Assembly: GCA_009602735.1 (NCBI GenBank)
Contig: WELA01011189.1
Span: 1-64,000, forward strand
Origin: Mesotaenium endlicherianum
Taxonomy: Eukaryota; Streptophyta; Zygnematophyceae; Zygnematales; Mesotaeniaceae
Direction: 5' to 3'
Length of the DNA: 64,000 nucleotides
Below the pieces are notes generated by a model that was not told where the DNA came from, searched no databases, and was given only the letters and a program-made list of their open reading frames with translations. The position numbers were made by a program, and so were the translations under genes. Position 1 is the stretch's first letter. Every line of letters begins with the position of its first letter. Positions 1 through 10,713 of this stretch are shown piece by piece.

Positions 1-113
1 TTATTAACTAAAGTTCAGCAGACTGACTACTAACTAAAGTTCAGCAGGCTGAACTAAATTAGCTATTATATTTAAATGAATATTATATCTACTAATATAC
101 TGATTCATTACAC
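1..113 (-). repeat. LTR of family A, fragment (minus orientation)
   Basis: Reads as the reverse complement of the first ~110 bases of the family-A LTR found at 12903-13616. It ends at the LTR's own terminal base (TGTAATGAATC on the minus strand) at position 113. The LTR continues beyond the left edge of the window. It abuts the DNMT element directly, with no polypurine tract between them. Confidence 0.85.
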
Positions 114-3100
114 AGCCCCGGCCGCAAGTCCAGCTGGCCCCTCGCCGGCTGGTTCGATCCCCGCAGGAGGTCGACAGCTCCGAGCGCTCCGTTTGCACAG
201 TCCCTTCTGCAGACATGCGTCACGCCAGCGGGCCTACTTCGACCCGCACCCCTACTTGACTCAGCGTCCCGTTCTCGACCAGCTGGCCCACGCAACCTCG
301 CACCAGATTGACCGCGCCCAGCGCGACAGGTGGCAGCACCTGTGTGTGGCCTCGGCCCGACGTCAGGCCTGCGCTGTCTCTCCGACAGCCCTGCAGGATG
401 CGCGCCTGCGGTGGCGCACCTACCAAGACCACGCACAGGGGGAGCGTCCGCAGCCGCTCATTGACCGCATTCCCAACCTTACGCGTGACTACGCAGATCG
501 TGCTGTGGCCGCCCTCCGCATGGCGCCACATCAGCACAGCGCCAAGCGTACCTTCACGCCGCCCGCTCAGCCCGGCACCCCTGCTGTGGGGTGTCGCCCA
601 CTTCCGACTCCTATCTGCGCAGACGCTCTGGACGAGCAACCTGGCGGCATCGTCCTCGTCAAGCTCTTTGCCGGCATCGCCACCGGGTTACTCGCGACCT
701 TACAGGCCGGCATCCCGGTGCGCCGCTACGTCTACGTCAATCCCGATCCAGAGCCCCGGCAGGTGGCCCGTCGACAGATGGCGTTGGGCCACGAGCGATT
801 CCCTGACCTCCTTCCCGCGCACGCATTCCGCCGCGCTCAGACAGACTGGCCCATGGACATCCACGACATCACCGTCGAGCATGTCACCCGGCTTGGGCCC
901 GTGGATCTCGTCATCGCCGGTTGGGAGTGCCAGGGCTTCTCCAGAGCCGGGCGTGGCAGGGCGCTCAGCGATCCCCGCACGGCCCTCTTCTGGCACTTGC
1001 TCCGCGTCCTCAACATTGTTGAGCATCGCCAGCCGCCACACACACTTGCATGGGTCCTGGAGAACGTGGCCGCGCGCCACGATCCCCGTCCCGATGTTAG
1101 CGCCGACTTCGCTCTTTGCAGCAGCTACGTCGGCCGCGAGGCCGTCATCGACGCTGCCCAGATTGGTTCCTTCGCGCACCGCGTCCGCGCCTACTTCACA
1201 AACCTGGCGATGCCAGGTACTCTCGAGGCGTTGACCGCCTCTCTTCCACGTCACACACGCACCGTCGACTCCGTCCTTGATGCCCCTCGTCTGGCCCAAC
1301 GCGTGACAACGCTGCCACATCCCTCCATGGCACAGTGTGAGGTCTTGCATGGCGTCACTCGCGCGCTGCCGACTTTTGTCAGCCGCTACGACAGCGACGC
1401 CTTCGTCGGAGATCAGCGCGGAATGGTCATCGACCTGGAGACTGGCATGTTTGACAGGCCACGCCCTGCAGAAATGGAGCGTGCCATGGGCTTTCCGCCG
1501 CATCTCACGCAGGTGGACGGTCTCACTGAGGTGAACCGCATTCGCCTCTTGGGGCAGGCAATCGACGCCAACGTCCTCACGTGGATTCTGTTGCAGACGC
1601 ACGCCTTGGCGCCTCTCTACGCCGCAGCACGGCATCCCGAGCTACCTCGGCCTGCCGATGATATGGACGATGACTCCACCAACAATGACCATCAGTCCCC
1701 GCCCGGCACGACGTGGTATCCTCAGCGCGCAGGGCCTGCCCCGCCAGTGCGCACCCGCCCCCCCTCCCCACCGTCACATTGGGAGGACTCTGGTTCGCTG
1801 GGGGGGGGCCGGCGGAGAGAGGAGTCCTCACAGCGACCCAGGGAGTCCCAGTCACCTTTTCTTTTTCCTTGCTCGCAAGCAGACGGTGCCAGGCAGCTGG
1901 CCGCAGCTGCCACAGTGCAGGTACCTGCGGCAGGCCGAGCGCCAACCGCTGCAGGGCAGGTGACATCTGCAACACCACGGTCTACCCCAGCGGCAAGAGA
2001 AGAGACTCTAGCTGCAGGCCAGGCGACGCCACCAGCTCCATCGACATGGAAGCCGGGGGGGACACTCACCATGGCGCAGGCTGCACAGTTGACGGCACTG
2101 CTGGACGGGAGGCGCAGCACCAGCTTTGCCAGTAGCATGCACGATCTCGGGCGCTATCGGGGGGACCCCATGCGGATTACTCTCACGTCGCAGGAGCCCA
2201 TTTTCCTGAAGCGTTATCGCTACAGCCACTTCGAGGATGGCCTGATCAGCGCGCAGACAGGCAAGCTGGAGGACAGCCGGCTCATTTGGGAGTCCTCCTC
2301 TCGCTATGCCGCACCCACGGTCATGCCAGCCAAGGTGGATGCCTCGGACAACTGGTCCGAGAAGAGGATGTGCGGTGACTATCGTAGGCTGAACGAGGTC
2401 ACCGAGCAGGACAGATATCCTATGCCGACGCCTGACGAGATCTTTGACGACATTGGCACGTGCACTTGGTTCTCAGTGCTGGATCTGCGTCAGGGCTTCA
2501 ACCAGATTCCCATCGCCGAGGAGGACCAGCATAAGACGGCGTTCTGGGGAGCACAGCGGCTCTACGAGTGGGTGGTGATGCCGTTCGGGTTGAAGAACGC
2601 GCCAGCTACCTTTCAGAGGGTGATGGATAAGGAGCTGGTCGGGCTGTCCTTTGCCCGATGCTACATCGATGACGTGCTCGTCTTCAGTCAGACGTTTGAG
2701 GAGCACGTGGTGCACATCACTACCGTCCTGGACCGCTTGGAGGCCGCTGGGCTCAAGTGCCATCCAGGCAAGTGCACCTTTGGGACCCGCGAGGTGGAGT
2801 ACCTTGGCCACCTGCTCTCCTCCAGCGGCTTGGCACCCCAGCTGGCGAAGATCTCGGCCATCACAGGCATCCCACCTCCTACAGATCTCTCGCAGCTACG
2901 GGCCTTCCTCGGCATCGCCAACTACTACCGCCGCTTCGTGCCAGGATTCAGCGAGCTAGCCAAGCCGCTCAACGACTTGCTCCGCAAGGGCGTTGCCTAC
3001 GTATGGGGACCAGAGCAGCAGGCGGCATTCGATAAACTCAAGGAGCTGCTGGTGAGCGCTCCTGTGCTTCGGCGTCCTGACTACGCAAAACCCTTCATCC

Positions 3101-5142
3101 TCCCCACCGATTGGTCGCAGGCAGGGCTGGGCGCTGTGCTGGTGCAGGAGCATGACGGCTTCGAGCATGTGGCGGCCTACGCCAGCCGCAGCAACAACCG
3201 CGCGGAAGGCAACTATGGCTCCTACGAGGGGGAGTGCCTGGCAGCAGTCTGGGCGATCGTGCACTTCAGGCACTATCTCTATGGCCCGCACTTCCGCGTG
3301 GTCACCGACCATCAGCCACTTAAGTGGCTCATGACGTCGGAGCGCTTGACCGGCAAGTACGCACGGTGGGCGCTTATCTTGCAGGAGTACACCTTCGACG
3401 TGCACCACCGTCCAGGCTCGACCAACCTGGACGCTGACGGTCTCAGCCGTAACCTGCTGCCCTCCTCGAGGGATCTCACTGTGGCTCGCCACGATGAGGA
3501 TGAGCCGGTAGCCTGGCATGCGGCGGCCTTCCTGGCCTTTACCGTGGACGGCGATGTACGACCCGCAGGGCTCACTAGCTTGGACATGGTCATCGTCACC
3601 ACTCGGCGATTGGTCCTGGCAGTGGCAGAGGACCAGGACAGCTGGCAGCGCAGTCCCGAGGACGTGTGGGACGACGCCCTAGTACTGCAGTACGTCACGG
3701 CCAAGGATTTGGCACCCGATGTCAGCGCACGCGAGCGCGACCGCATCCTCAGACGCAGTTGCAACTTCATTTTCATGGAGGGGCGCGTGAGGCGCGTGAT
3801 GGCGGACGGCTCCATCCTGGTGGTCCCCGAGCCTGCCATACGCAGTCAGCTGGTGCGCCGAGTGCACGAGTCCCTCGGGCACTTCGGTGTCAAGCGCACC
3901 CTCAGTCTTCTTCAGGCCGAGTACTGGTGGCACGGCATGACTAAGGTCGTCGCCGCTGTCGTCAGCAGCTGCACTCTCTGCGACCGTGTGCGCTCGAGCT
4001 TCACAGCGCGCACCGTTGCCCTCAGCCCCCTTCCTATTCAGGGGCTGTTCTACAGGTGGTCGCTTGACTTGGCTGGAGAGCTGCCCAAGTCCCGCCAGGG
4101 CAACCTCTACGTCTTGGTGATGATTGAGCACATGTCCAAGTGGATCGAGCTCGTGCCCTTGCCCAGCAAGGCCAGTGAGGGGATCGCTCAGGCCTTCCTC
4201 AATCAGGTCCTTAGCCGTTTTGGCGGCTGCGCTGAGGTGCTGACCGACCAGGGCAAGGAGTTCCAGGGCAGCTTTCAGAAGCTGCTGGAGCGCTCTATGA
4301 TTGACCACCGCACCACCTCCCGCGATCATCCTCAGGCTGACGGCCTCGCCGAGCGCATGGTGCAGACCGTCAAGCTAGGGTTGCGGAAGTACTGCCTTGC
4401 CCACGACCGTACCTACTGGGACGACGCCCTCCCTTGGCTGGCGATGGGGTTTAGGTTCAGTGAGCAGGCCTCCCTGGCCTTGCACTCTCCCTACTTCCTT
4501 CTCTACGGCCGACAGCCCATCCTGCCAGCAGCAGCCAGAACTGTGGCCGAGAACGTCTTGGACTTGGACAGTCCCGACACATGGAGTGCTCTTATCGGGC
4601 AGCGTGCTCAGCTCTTTCGGCGCCTGATGCCCATGGCCATGGATAACCTCAGCATCGCACAGCATCGCGACACACTGAGGTACGCCATGACTCGTGGAGG
4701 AGCCTATCATCCGCGTGTGTTGCAGTTTTCTGCAGGTGACTTCGTGTACCTGCGACGCCAGACGAAGAACACCCTCGACACCAGCAGCTCGCCGGTCATC
4801 CTGCGCGTCAAGCGTGCCTTGGCGTCAGGAGTCCTGGAGCTGGAAGGCGCAGATGGCCGTCTTCACAAGGACCACACGAAGAACTGTGGGCCGTGCCACC
4901 TTCCTAACCTGGACTTGCAGGTCCGTCCCCGCGACGCGCGGCCGCCCAAGGACTGGGCGTGCCAGATCTGTCACAGCACTGGCCAGGAGGCCAAGATGCT
5001 GCTTTGCGACAGCTGCAACCTCGGCTTCCACATCGGCTGCCTCGACCCGCCGTTGGCCCGCGTGCCCGCTGACGACTGGTTCTGCGAACACTGCACTGAG
5101 CTAGCCTTAGGCAGCGTACACAGCCCATCAGCTAGAGGCTGA
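76..5142 (+). CDS. DNMT-RT-RNase H-integrase-PHD polyprotein of gypsy element, copy 1
   Basis: Open frame of 1688 codons; the first ~13 codons lie in the neighbouring LTR-A, so the listed start is not the native one. Domains in order: cytosine-5 DNA methyltransferase (~190-500) with motif I LFAGIATG (~197), motif IV ECQGFS with the catalytic Cys (~285), motif VI LENV (~329), motif VIII HRVRAYF (~366) and a motif X-like GQAIDANV (~490). A proline/arginine-rich linker follows (~530-690). Then come gypsy reverse transcriptase with VLDLRQGF (~801) and YIDD (~863), and RNase H starting around TDWS (~1010). The integrase has HESLGH/CTLC zinc finger residues (~1263, ~1300) and a DDE core (SLDLAG ~1329, TDQG ~1390, AERM ~1425). 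A C4HC3 PHD finger (CQIC, CDSC, FHIGC, WFCEHC; ~1629-1674) closes the protein. The PHD finger occupies the place of the chromodomain seen in families A and C. Inferred role: retrotransposition with added DNA methylation and chromatin reading. Confidence 0.85.
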   Translation: MNIISTNILIHYTAPAASPAGPSPAGSIPAGGRQLRALRLHSPFCRHASRQRAYFDPHPYLTQRPVLDQLAHATSHQIDRAQRDRWQHLCVASARRQACAVSPTALQDARLRWRTYQDHAQGERPQPLIDRIPNLTRDYADRAVAALRMAPHQHSAKRTFTPPAQPGTPAVGCRPLPTPICADALDEQPGGIVLVKLFAGIATGLLATLQAGIPVRRYVYVNPDPEPRQVARRQMALGHERFPDLLPAHAFRRAQTDWPMDIHDITVEHVTRLGPVDLVIAGWECQGFSRAGRGRALSDPRTALFWHLLRVLNIVEHRQPPHTLAWVLENVAARHDPRPDVSADFALCSSYVGREAVIDAAQIGSFAHRVRAYFTNLAMPGTLEALTASLPRHTRTVDSVLDAPRLAQRVTTLPHPSMAQCEVLHGVTRALPTFVSRYDSDAFVGDQRGMVIDLETGMFDRPRPAEMERAMGFPPHLTQVDGLTEVNRIRLLGQAIDANVLTWILLQTHALAPLYAAARHPELPRPADDMDDDSTNNDHQSPPGTTWYPQRAGPAPPVRTRPPSPPSHWEDSGSLGGGRRREESSQRPRESQSPFLFPCSQADGARQLAAAATVQVPAAGRAPTAAGQVTSATPRSTPAAREETLAAGQATPPAPSTWKPGGTLTMAQAAQLTALLDGRRSTSFASSMHDLGRYRGDPMRITLTSQEPIFLKRYRYSHFEDGLISAQTGKLEDSRLIWESSSRYAAPTVMPAKVDASDNWSEKRMCGDYRRLNEVTEQDRYPMPTPDEIFDDIGTCTWFSVLDLRQGFNQIPIAEEDQHKTAFWGAQRLYEWVVMPFGLKNAPATFQRVMDKELVGLSFARCYIDDVLVFSQTFEEHVVHITTVLDRLEAAGLKCHPGKCTFGTREVEYLGHLLSSSGLAPQLAKISAITGIPPPTDLSQLRAFLGIANYYRRFVPGFSELAKPLNDLLRKGVAYVWGPEQQAAFDKLKELLVSAPVLRRPDYAKPFILPTDWSQAGLGAVLVQEHDGFEHVAAYASRSNNRAEGNYGSYEGECLAAVWAIVHFRHYLYGPHFRVVTDHQPLKWLMTSERLTGKYARWALILQEYTFDVHHRPGSTNLDADGLSRNLLPSSRDLTVARHDEDEPVAWHAAAFLAFTVDGDVRPAGLTSLDMVIVTTRRLVLAVAEDQDSWQRSPEDVWDDALVLQYVTAKDLAPDVSARERDRILRRSCNFIFMEGRVRRVMADGSILVVPEPAIRSQLVRRVHESLGHFGVKRTLSLLQAEYWWHGMTKVVAAVVSSCTLCDRVRSSFTARTVALSPLPIQGLFYRWSLDLAGELPKSRQGNLYVLVMIEHMSKWIELVPLPSKASEGIAQAFLNQVLSRFGGCAEVLTDQGKEFQGSFQKLLERSMIDHRTTSRDHPQADGLAERMVQTVKLGLRKYCLAHDRTYWDDALPWLAMGFRFSEQASLALHSPYFLLYGRQPILPAAARTVAENVLDLDSPDTWSALIGQRAQLFRRLMPMAMDNLSIAQHRDTLRYAMTRGGAYHPRVLQFSAGDFVYLRRQTKNTLDTSSSPVILRVKRALASGVLELEGADGRLHKDHTKNCGPCHLPNLDLQVRPRDARPPKDWACQICHSTGQEAKMLLCDSCNLGFHIGCLDPPLARVPADDWFCEHCTELALGSVHSPSARG

Positions 5143-5294
5143 GAGTTGGGGGGGGAATTAAAACATTTGACGCTTGACTCCATTTTTGGCTATAAAGCCA
5201 TTTGTATTATAGACTTCATTGCAGCAAAGCCTGCTTGTCTATTGTGTGCTGCTTATGCCGACAAGGCGCACCCGATCTCTTAACGCACGACAGC
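114..5294 (+). mobile_element. DNMT-bearing Ty3/gypsy element, copy 1 (partial)
   Basis: Collinear at nucleotide level with 20165-23938 of copy 2, so the same family. Parts present: the coding region from just before the DNMT domain through RT, RNase H, integrase and PHD finger, then a G-rich polypurine tract (5141-5155) and the B1 tail (5152-5292). Gag, protease and the A repeats are not in this segment. It is bounded on both sides by exact LTR-A termini in opposite orientation (113 and 5295). The coding part looks open throughout, which suggests a fairly young copy. Confidence 0.85.
5141..5292 (+). repeat. Polypurine tract and B1 tail repeat, DNMT element copy 1
   Basis: A purine run ending in eight G (5148-5155) is followed by a ~140-base tail ending in GCACGACA at 5292. 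The tail matches 23797-23936 and 24930-25068. A GC dinucleotide follows, and then the family-A LTR starts with TGTAATGA. In copy 2 the same tail plus GC is followed by TGTCATGA, the A2 repeat. Confidence 0.8.
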
Positions 5295-6001
5295 TGTAAT
5301 GAATCAGTATATTGGAAGAAATAATATTAATAGGTAAATAAGTTCAGCCTGCTGAACTCTAGTTAATATTGAGTCTGCTAGAATTTATGAAAAAACAATT
5401 TAATGACTCAGCCGGGAGCAGCGGGCTGAAGTCAACTTAGGTCAGCTTGCTGACACATTCTTTGACAGCCAGCTGACTCCCGTACTCGGTAGCAGCGAAC
5501 TGCCTAGATACCCATCTAACTGTGGTGTGCTAGATGAATGGCCAGATGACATCGTTTGGATGGATGGCGATACGGGATGATGGGAGATGGCGGTGGATTT
5601 GGTTAACCGAGGTCCTACCACCATGGTTAACTCCCGGGAAGGCGGTGCCATTGCACTTGCCGTTGAACAGTAAACTCATTCCATGTACATATGCTAGGAT
5701 TGCTCACGAGTTCGGCATTTCGGAAACGAGGCCAACTCTCTTGTACTGCTTACTGAGAGATATCTAGATCCAAGGCGAGAACCCATTGATACGCACTGTC
5801 TTCTAGCCTTGCTTATATATGAGTTTACTGATTGCATTATTGATGCTAGTTTACTTACATATGACTTACTAGTTTTGTCCACTGCTAGTGTGTTGTCCTT
5901 TGCTGTTTAATCAATCAACAAAGCATACCATTAAGATTACTTGCTGATATAAAGATCTTAATTAATTATTAATCGCCTATTTGGTAAGTCGGTTCATTTC
6001 A
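5295..6001 (+). repeat. 5' LTR of family A copy 1
   Basis: Begins TGTAATGAATC and ends GGTTCATTTCA. Homologous over its length to 12903-13616, to the reverse complement of 44849-45566, and to the solo LTR at 27019-28245. Confidence 0.9.
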
Positions 6002-6002
6002 G

Positions 6003-6014
6003 TGGTATCGGAGC
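6003..6014 (+). other. Primer-binding site (initiator Met-tRNA type)
   Basis: TGGTATCGGAGC lies one base after the 5' LTR. It is one base off the common plant site TGGTATCAGAGC. The identical 12-mer occurs at 51203-51214 and, on the minus strand, at 63940-63951. Confidence 0.85.
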
Positions 6015-6035
6015 AGCTATCACAGTCTTCTTTGT

Positions 6036-7513
6036 ATGGTAAGGACAAGGTTTCAAATCAGCAACTCCCGAGACATGGAGAACCAGGATAACAAGAATGT
6101 CAAAATTCAAGCTGAAGCCATGTAGCGGGAACTCGTACTTATTCTGAAGCAGTGGCAGATACTGCAGCTAGAGAGGCTGCAGATGAGGCAGCTGCTATTG
6201 CCGCACTCGCAGCACAGCAGGTTGAGGAGGAGAGAGCCAAATTAGAAGTTGAACGATTAGCAAAGGCTGCTGAAGACACAGAAAGGAGGGAAGGACAGCC
6301 AGCAGACGAGCGCACTGTCGAAGAACGCATGGCATTAAGGGCCAGTGTTCTGAACCCACCTCCTGCTGTACAACTCAATGTGCCCCGAGGTCAAATTTGT
6401 GACTGGCTGAATGCGGCAGGGATTGCTGCTGCAGGAGCGAGAGGGACTGTTGAGGACACTACTCAGCGAGTTGATGCCACTGCTACTGTTGCATTTGCTA
6501 GACTCCCACCTAAGAATGTGGATTTGGGAGCATTGTTCGTGCAAATGCAATCGCAAATGGCGAGCATGTATCAGTCCCAACAGGAGGACAAAAGAATCAT
6601 ATTGTCTCTGCTACGAGACAAAGACCAACTGGGTTCTCAAACCACTGGTGGTGGTGGCAGAGGGCCTAGTAAGCCCAAGCCAAAACCTCCCCAGGATTCT
6701 GATCCTGAGGGTAACAAAAGGTATTACCTTATCAAGTTTCTCGCTGATGTTGAGCAGTGGCTGGAGAACTACCCCGAACTACAAGATCACGAGAAGGTCA
6801 GGCACACTGGTGCTCTTCTGAAAGGCAGTGCAGCAGATTGGTGGCTGTATTGGAAAGGAGAGCGTAAGGCTCAACAACTCGGTGACCCTTCTTGGGTAGA
6901 GTTTGTGGAGAAACTGCATGAGAAGTTTGATGTGATCAATCAGCAGGAGAAAGCTATCTATGCGATGATCTCCTTGACACTAAAGCAGACCACTTCAGTT
7001 GCTGAGTTTGCTCAAAAGTTTCAGGAGAACATGATGAAGCAATCAGACTTGCCAGAGCGGTATTGGATAGCATACTTCAAGTATGGCTTAAAATCCGAAG
7101 TCTCTGGTCATTTTGCTGAAAAGAAGTATGAGAAACTGGCTGACTTGATCCAGGATGCTGATGCCTGGGATCAGCAGCAATTCAATCAGAAGCGCCAGAG
7201 TAATGCTTTGGTGTCTAAGGTTGTCAAAAAGCCCCACGGTTCCTATATTGCAATTGAAGGAGACCAGGCTGAGGATGATCAGGGTGATGAATACGAGTAT
7301 GAGTATAATGCTATGCAGTCTAGATGGAGAGGTGGTTTCTGTAGAGGCGGCTATGGAAGAGGTGGTGGTAGGACCAAGCCGAGACCAACCTCAGCAAAAT
7401 CTGTTTGCTTCCATTGCCAGCAGACGGGTCACTTTAGAGAGCAGTGTCCAGTTAAGCACCTCCCAAAGGTCGAGAGAAAAGACCAGCCTTTAAAAGACAA
7501 CAACAGTTACTAA
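6036..7513 (+). pseudogene. gag region, family A copy 1
   Basis: The start is placed at the ATG 22 bases after the PBS, matching MVRTRSQ in copy 3. The N-terminal part is a charged Ala/Glu-rich helix, probably a coiled coil. The middle is a retrotransposon Gag/capsid-type domain (tryptophan-rich WLENYPEL...WWLYWKGE). The C-terminus is Gly/Arg-rich, followed by one CCHC zinc knuckle (CFHCQQTGHFREQC). It would bind and package element RNA. Broken fossil. Confidence 0.8.
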
Positions 7514-7592
7514 TCCAATCTACTGACTGTGAGGATGCTAGAGATAGTGAGTCGTCACTAGTTGCCCTCGTGCTAAACTGGATTCACTGTGC

Positions 7593-10500
7593 ATGCCTAA
7601 CAAACAGATAAAGGAGACCATCAGCAATATAGACCTTCAGAGAGTGCACACTCTGCATGATCTTGTTCCACCTGATGTCCAACATTTCTTTGCTAAGTCA
7701 GGAAAACAATGCGAAAGTCAGGAAAAGCCCGTTCCCCCTATCCTACTGCATTGCATGATTGCAGGTAGGAAGGTGAGGGCATTTGTTGACAAAAGGGCGT
7801 CAGATACTTTCATCCATAAGGACTTAGTAAAGCCGCTAAGGTTGCCTACTGTCACACAAGGGAATAGAAAAATATTCCTTGGAGATGCCTCAAGTATCTC
7901 GGGAGGAGTTATAACCAAGCCTATTGAGGTCCAGTTAGGTTCTGGCATGGCAGTTCTAGTGATGGGCAGAATAACTTGGCACCCACCAACGCTCTTCCTC
8001 TTGTCCTGTATAGATGGCAAATGAAGGGAAAGAAGAGGCTTCCAGGAGGATGCAAATTGCTGAATGCAATGGAGTTAATCGACAGCTGGAACCAGAAGAA
8101 AGACAAGATGTTCTGTCTGCTGCTAAGAGAGGTACCTCCTCAACCTGAAGAAGTGGTTGAGAAAAAGGTTAGCCCTCCGGAGCACCCTATTGCTGCAAAA
8201 ATTGTTGCTCGATACACTGTTGTTTTCATTATGCCTCCAGGACTACCTTCTAAGAGGAAAGTAGATCATAGGATTGACTTATTACCTGGAAGTCAGCCAC
8301 CCTGGCAACACACTTATGGCTTGTTTTATGTGGAGAGTGAAGAGTTGAAACACAGATTGCAAAGCTTGAGGAGAATGGTTACATTTCCCCCAGCAAAATA
8401 ACCTTATGGCGCACCCATCCTCTTTGTTAAGAACAAGGATGGGAGTATGCGAATGTGCGTTGATTACAGAGCTCTTAACAGAATTACAGTAAAGAACAAG
8501 TATGCTTTACTCAGAATCGAGGACTTGCTTGATACCCTGTTTGGTGCGAAAGTGTTCAGTAAGATGATCTCAAGAGTGGTGACCATCAAATCAAAATTGC
8601 TGAGGGGGATGAACACAAGATTGCCTTCCGCACACGTTATGGACACTATGAGTTCAACGTGATGCCATTTGGAATGACTAATGCTCCTGCAACCTTCATA
8701 GATGCTATGAATGACATTTTCAGACCTTACCTGGATATGTTTGTGCAAGTCTTCCTGAATGATATTTTAATTTTCTCTAAAGATGAAGCTCAGCATGCTG
8801 AACACTTAGAGACAATCATGGATACTCTGACAAGAAACCAGTTGTATGCTAAAATGAGCAAGTGTGATTCAAGGAAAGTATTGAATTTCTAGGCCATATT
8901 GTCAGCAAAGAAGGCATCAGTGTGGATCCTAAGAAGGTCCAGACCATAAAGGATAGGCCTGTACCACAATCTGTCTCCGAAGTTAGATCCTTCCTTGGAT
9001 TGGCTAACTACTATAGAAGATTTATTGAGAATTATTCTACAAAGGCCAGTACACTGACTGACCTTACTAAGAAAGACATAGGGTATGTGTGGGGGGAAGA
9101 GCAGCAAGCTGCCTTCCAGACCCTTAAAGATGCTCTTTGTTCTGCCCCAGTGCTAGTCGTGTATGACCCCAGCAAACCGGTGCAGGTGGTTACTAATGCC
9201 TCTGACTTTGCCATGGGTGCTATTTTGTTGCAGCCTGCTGACAAAACTGCAAAGGACGGTAAGGTAAGAAATTTGAGCCCAGTCCCACTGATGGTGTGTG
9301 TCCTGCTACTGCACTCGAGTATAGGCTTAAGGGAGGGGTCTCGGTGACTGAAACCACCTCAGGCAGGCTAAAGCTGGTCATTCCTAATAACTTGGAAATA
9401 ACGTTCCTCTTCCTGAGTCAAGCACATGACAGTTTACTAGGTGGGCATTTGGGGCAGGCCAAAACTATTGGCAAACTAGCAAAACATTATCATTGGGAGG
9501 AATTACCTCGGGAGGTCTTGAAAGATGTTAAGTCCGATGATCAGTGTCAAAGAAATAAGTCTAGACACACACCACCGGTGGGTCTCTTACAACCGCTGCC
9601 CATCCCAGCTTGACGCTGGGAAACAATAACCATGGACTGGGTGGTAACACTGCCACGAACTGCCAATGGGCATGATGCGAAACTGGTAGTCGTGGATAAA
9701 TTGACAAAAGTGGTCATTTTCATCCCCACAACTGTCAAAGAAATTGCACTCGAAATAGCGAGACTGTTCTACAACCATGTAGTATGCCAAGATGGGCTAC
9801 CCTCTAATATCATCTCAGAGAGAGACTCAAAATTTAGCTTTAAGTTCTCAAGAGCTTTAATGGGGTTAATGGGAGTCAAACAGCTGCTCAGTAGAGCAAA
9901 CCACCCTCAAACTGATGGGCAGACTGAAAGAACTAACCGAATTGTGCAAGAGGTGCTAAGAGCATATATTAACCAAAAACGAGACAATTGGGATGACCTG
10001 TTGCCTCAAATTTAGTTTGCGGTCAACCGTGCGGTGCACGCGTCAACGGGCAAGACTCCTTTTGAGTTGAGCCTGGGTAGAGACCCTAAGTCTCCTTTAG
10101 ATGTCCTAAGGGAGTCCTTAACTCACCCTGAAGGGATTGACAATCCGGTCTCCCTCCAGTTAACCCAGGAGTTTGTGGACATCCTGTCAGAAGTCCAACA
10201 GAACCCGCAAAAAGCCCAGGAAACCCAACAAAAATACGCTAATCAGCACCGTTGAGAACTGACATTTTATAAGCACAAATTGGTCAAACTGCATTCTCAA
10301 CACCTGTACCTGCCTGGTGTGGTCAAGAAAGAGTTTGGTCCGGTCTGGGTCGGTCCATATTCGGTGGTGCGCCGTGTCGGTCAGAATGCTTACAAATTGA
10401 ACATGTCAGCAGAATACAAGGGTCACCCGGTCTTTAATGTCTCCTTCCTCGAACCGTACATCAAAGGTGACACACTGTTCACAGGTCGGTGACCTGTTCA

Positions 10501-10713
10501 ACCGGGACCGGTCCTCGCTGCCCGGGATGGTGACCCTGAGGAATATGAGGTCGAGGAGATTTTAGACGCTCGCTCTGTCCGTCGATCATCTAAATATGTC
10601 ATGAAGTATCTGGTCAGATGGAAGGGTTACGATGCCTCTGGGGACGACCAGCTGACCAATGCCAAAGGGGCGTTGAAACGGTTCCACCTTCGGGCGGCTG
10701 GCACCCCTCCCTA
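7593..10713 (+). pseudogene. pol region, family A copy 1 (protease, RT, RNase H, integrase, chromodomain)
   Basis: Recognisable blocks in order: aspartic protease region (~7700-7960), RT (~8440-8900), RNase H start (~9090-9260), integrase zinc finger and core (~9420-10010, including ANHPQTDGQTER), and a C-terminal chromodomain-like segment (~10490-10700, VEEILDARSVRRSSKYVMKY). The order RT-RNase H-integrase places it in Ty3/gypsy, and the chromodomain makes it a chromovirus. Broken, several breaks. Confidence 0.85.
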
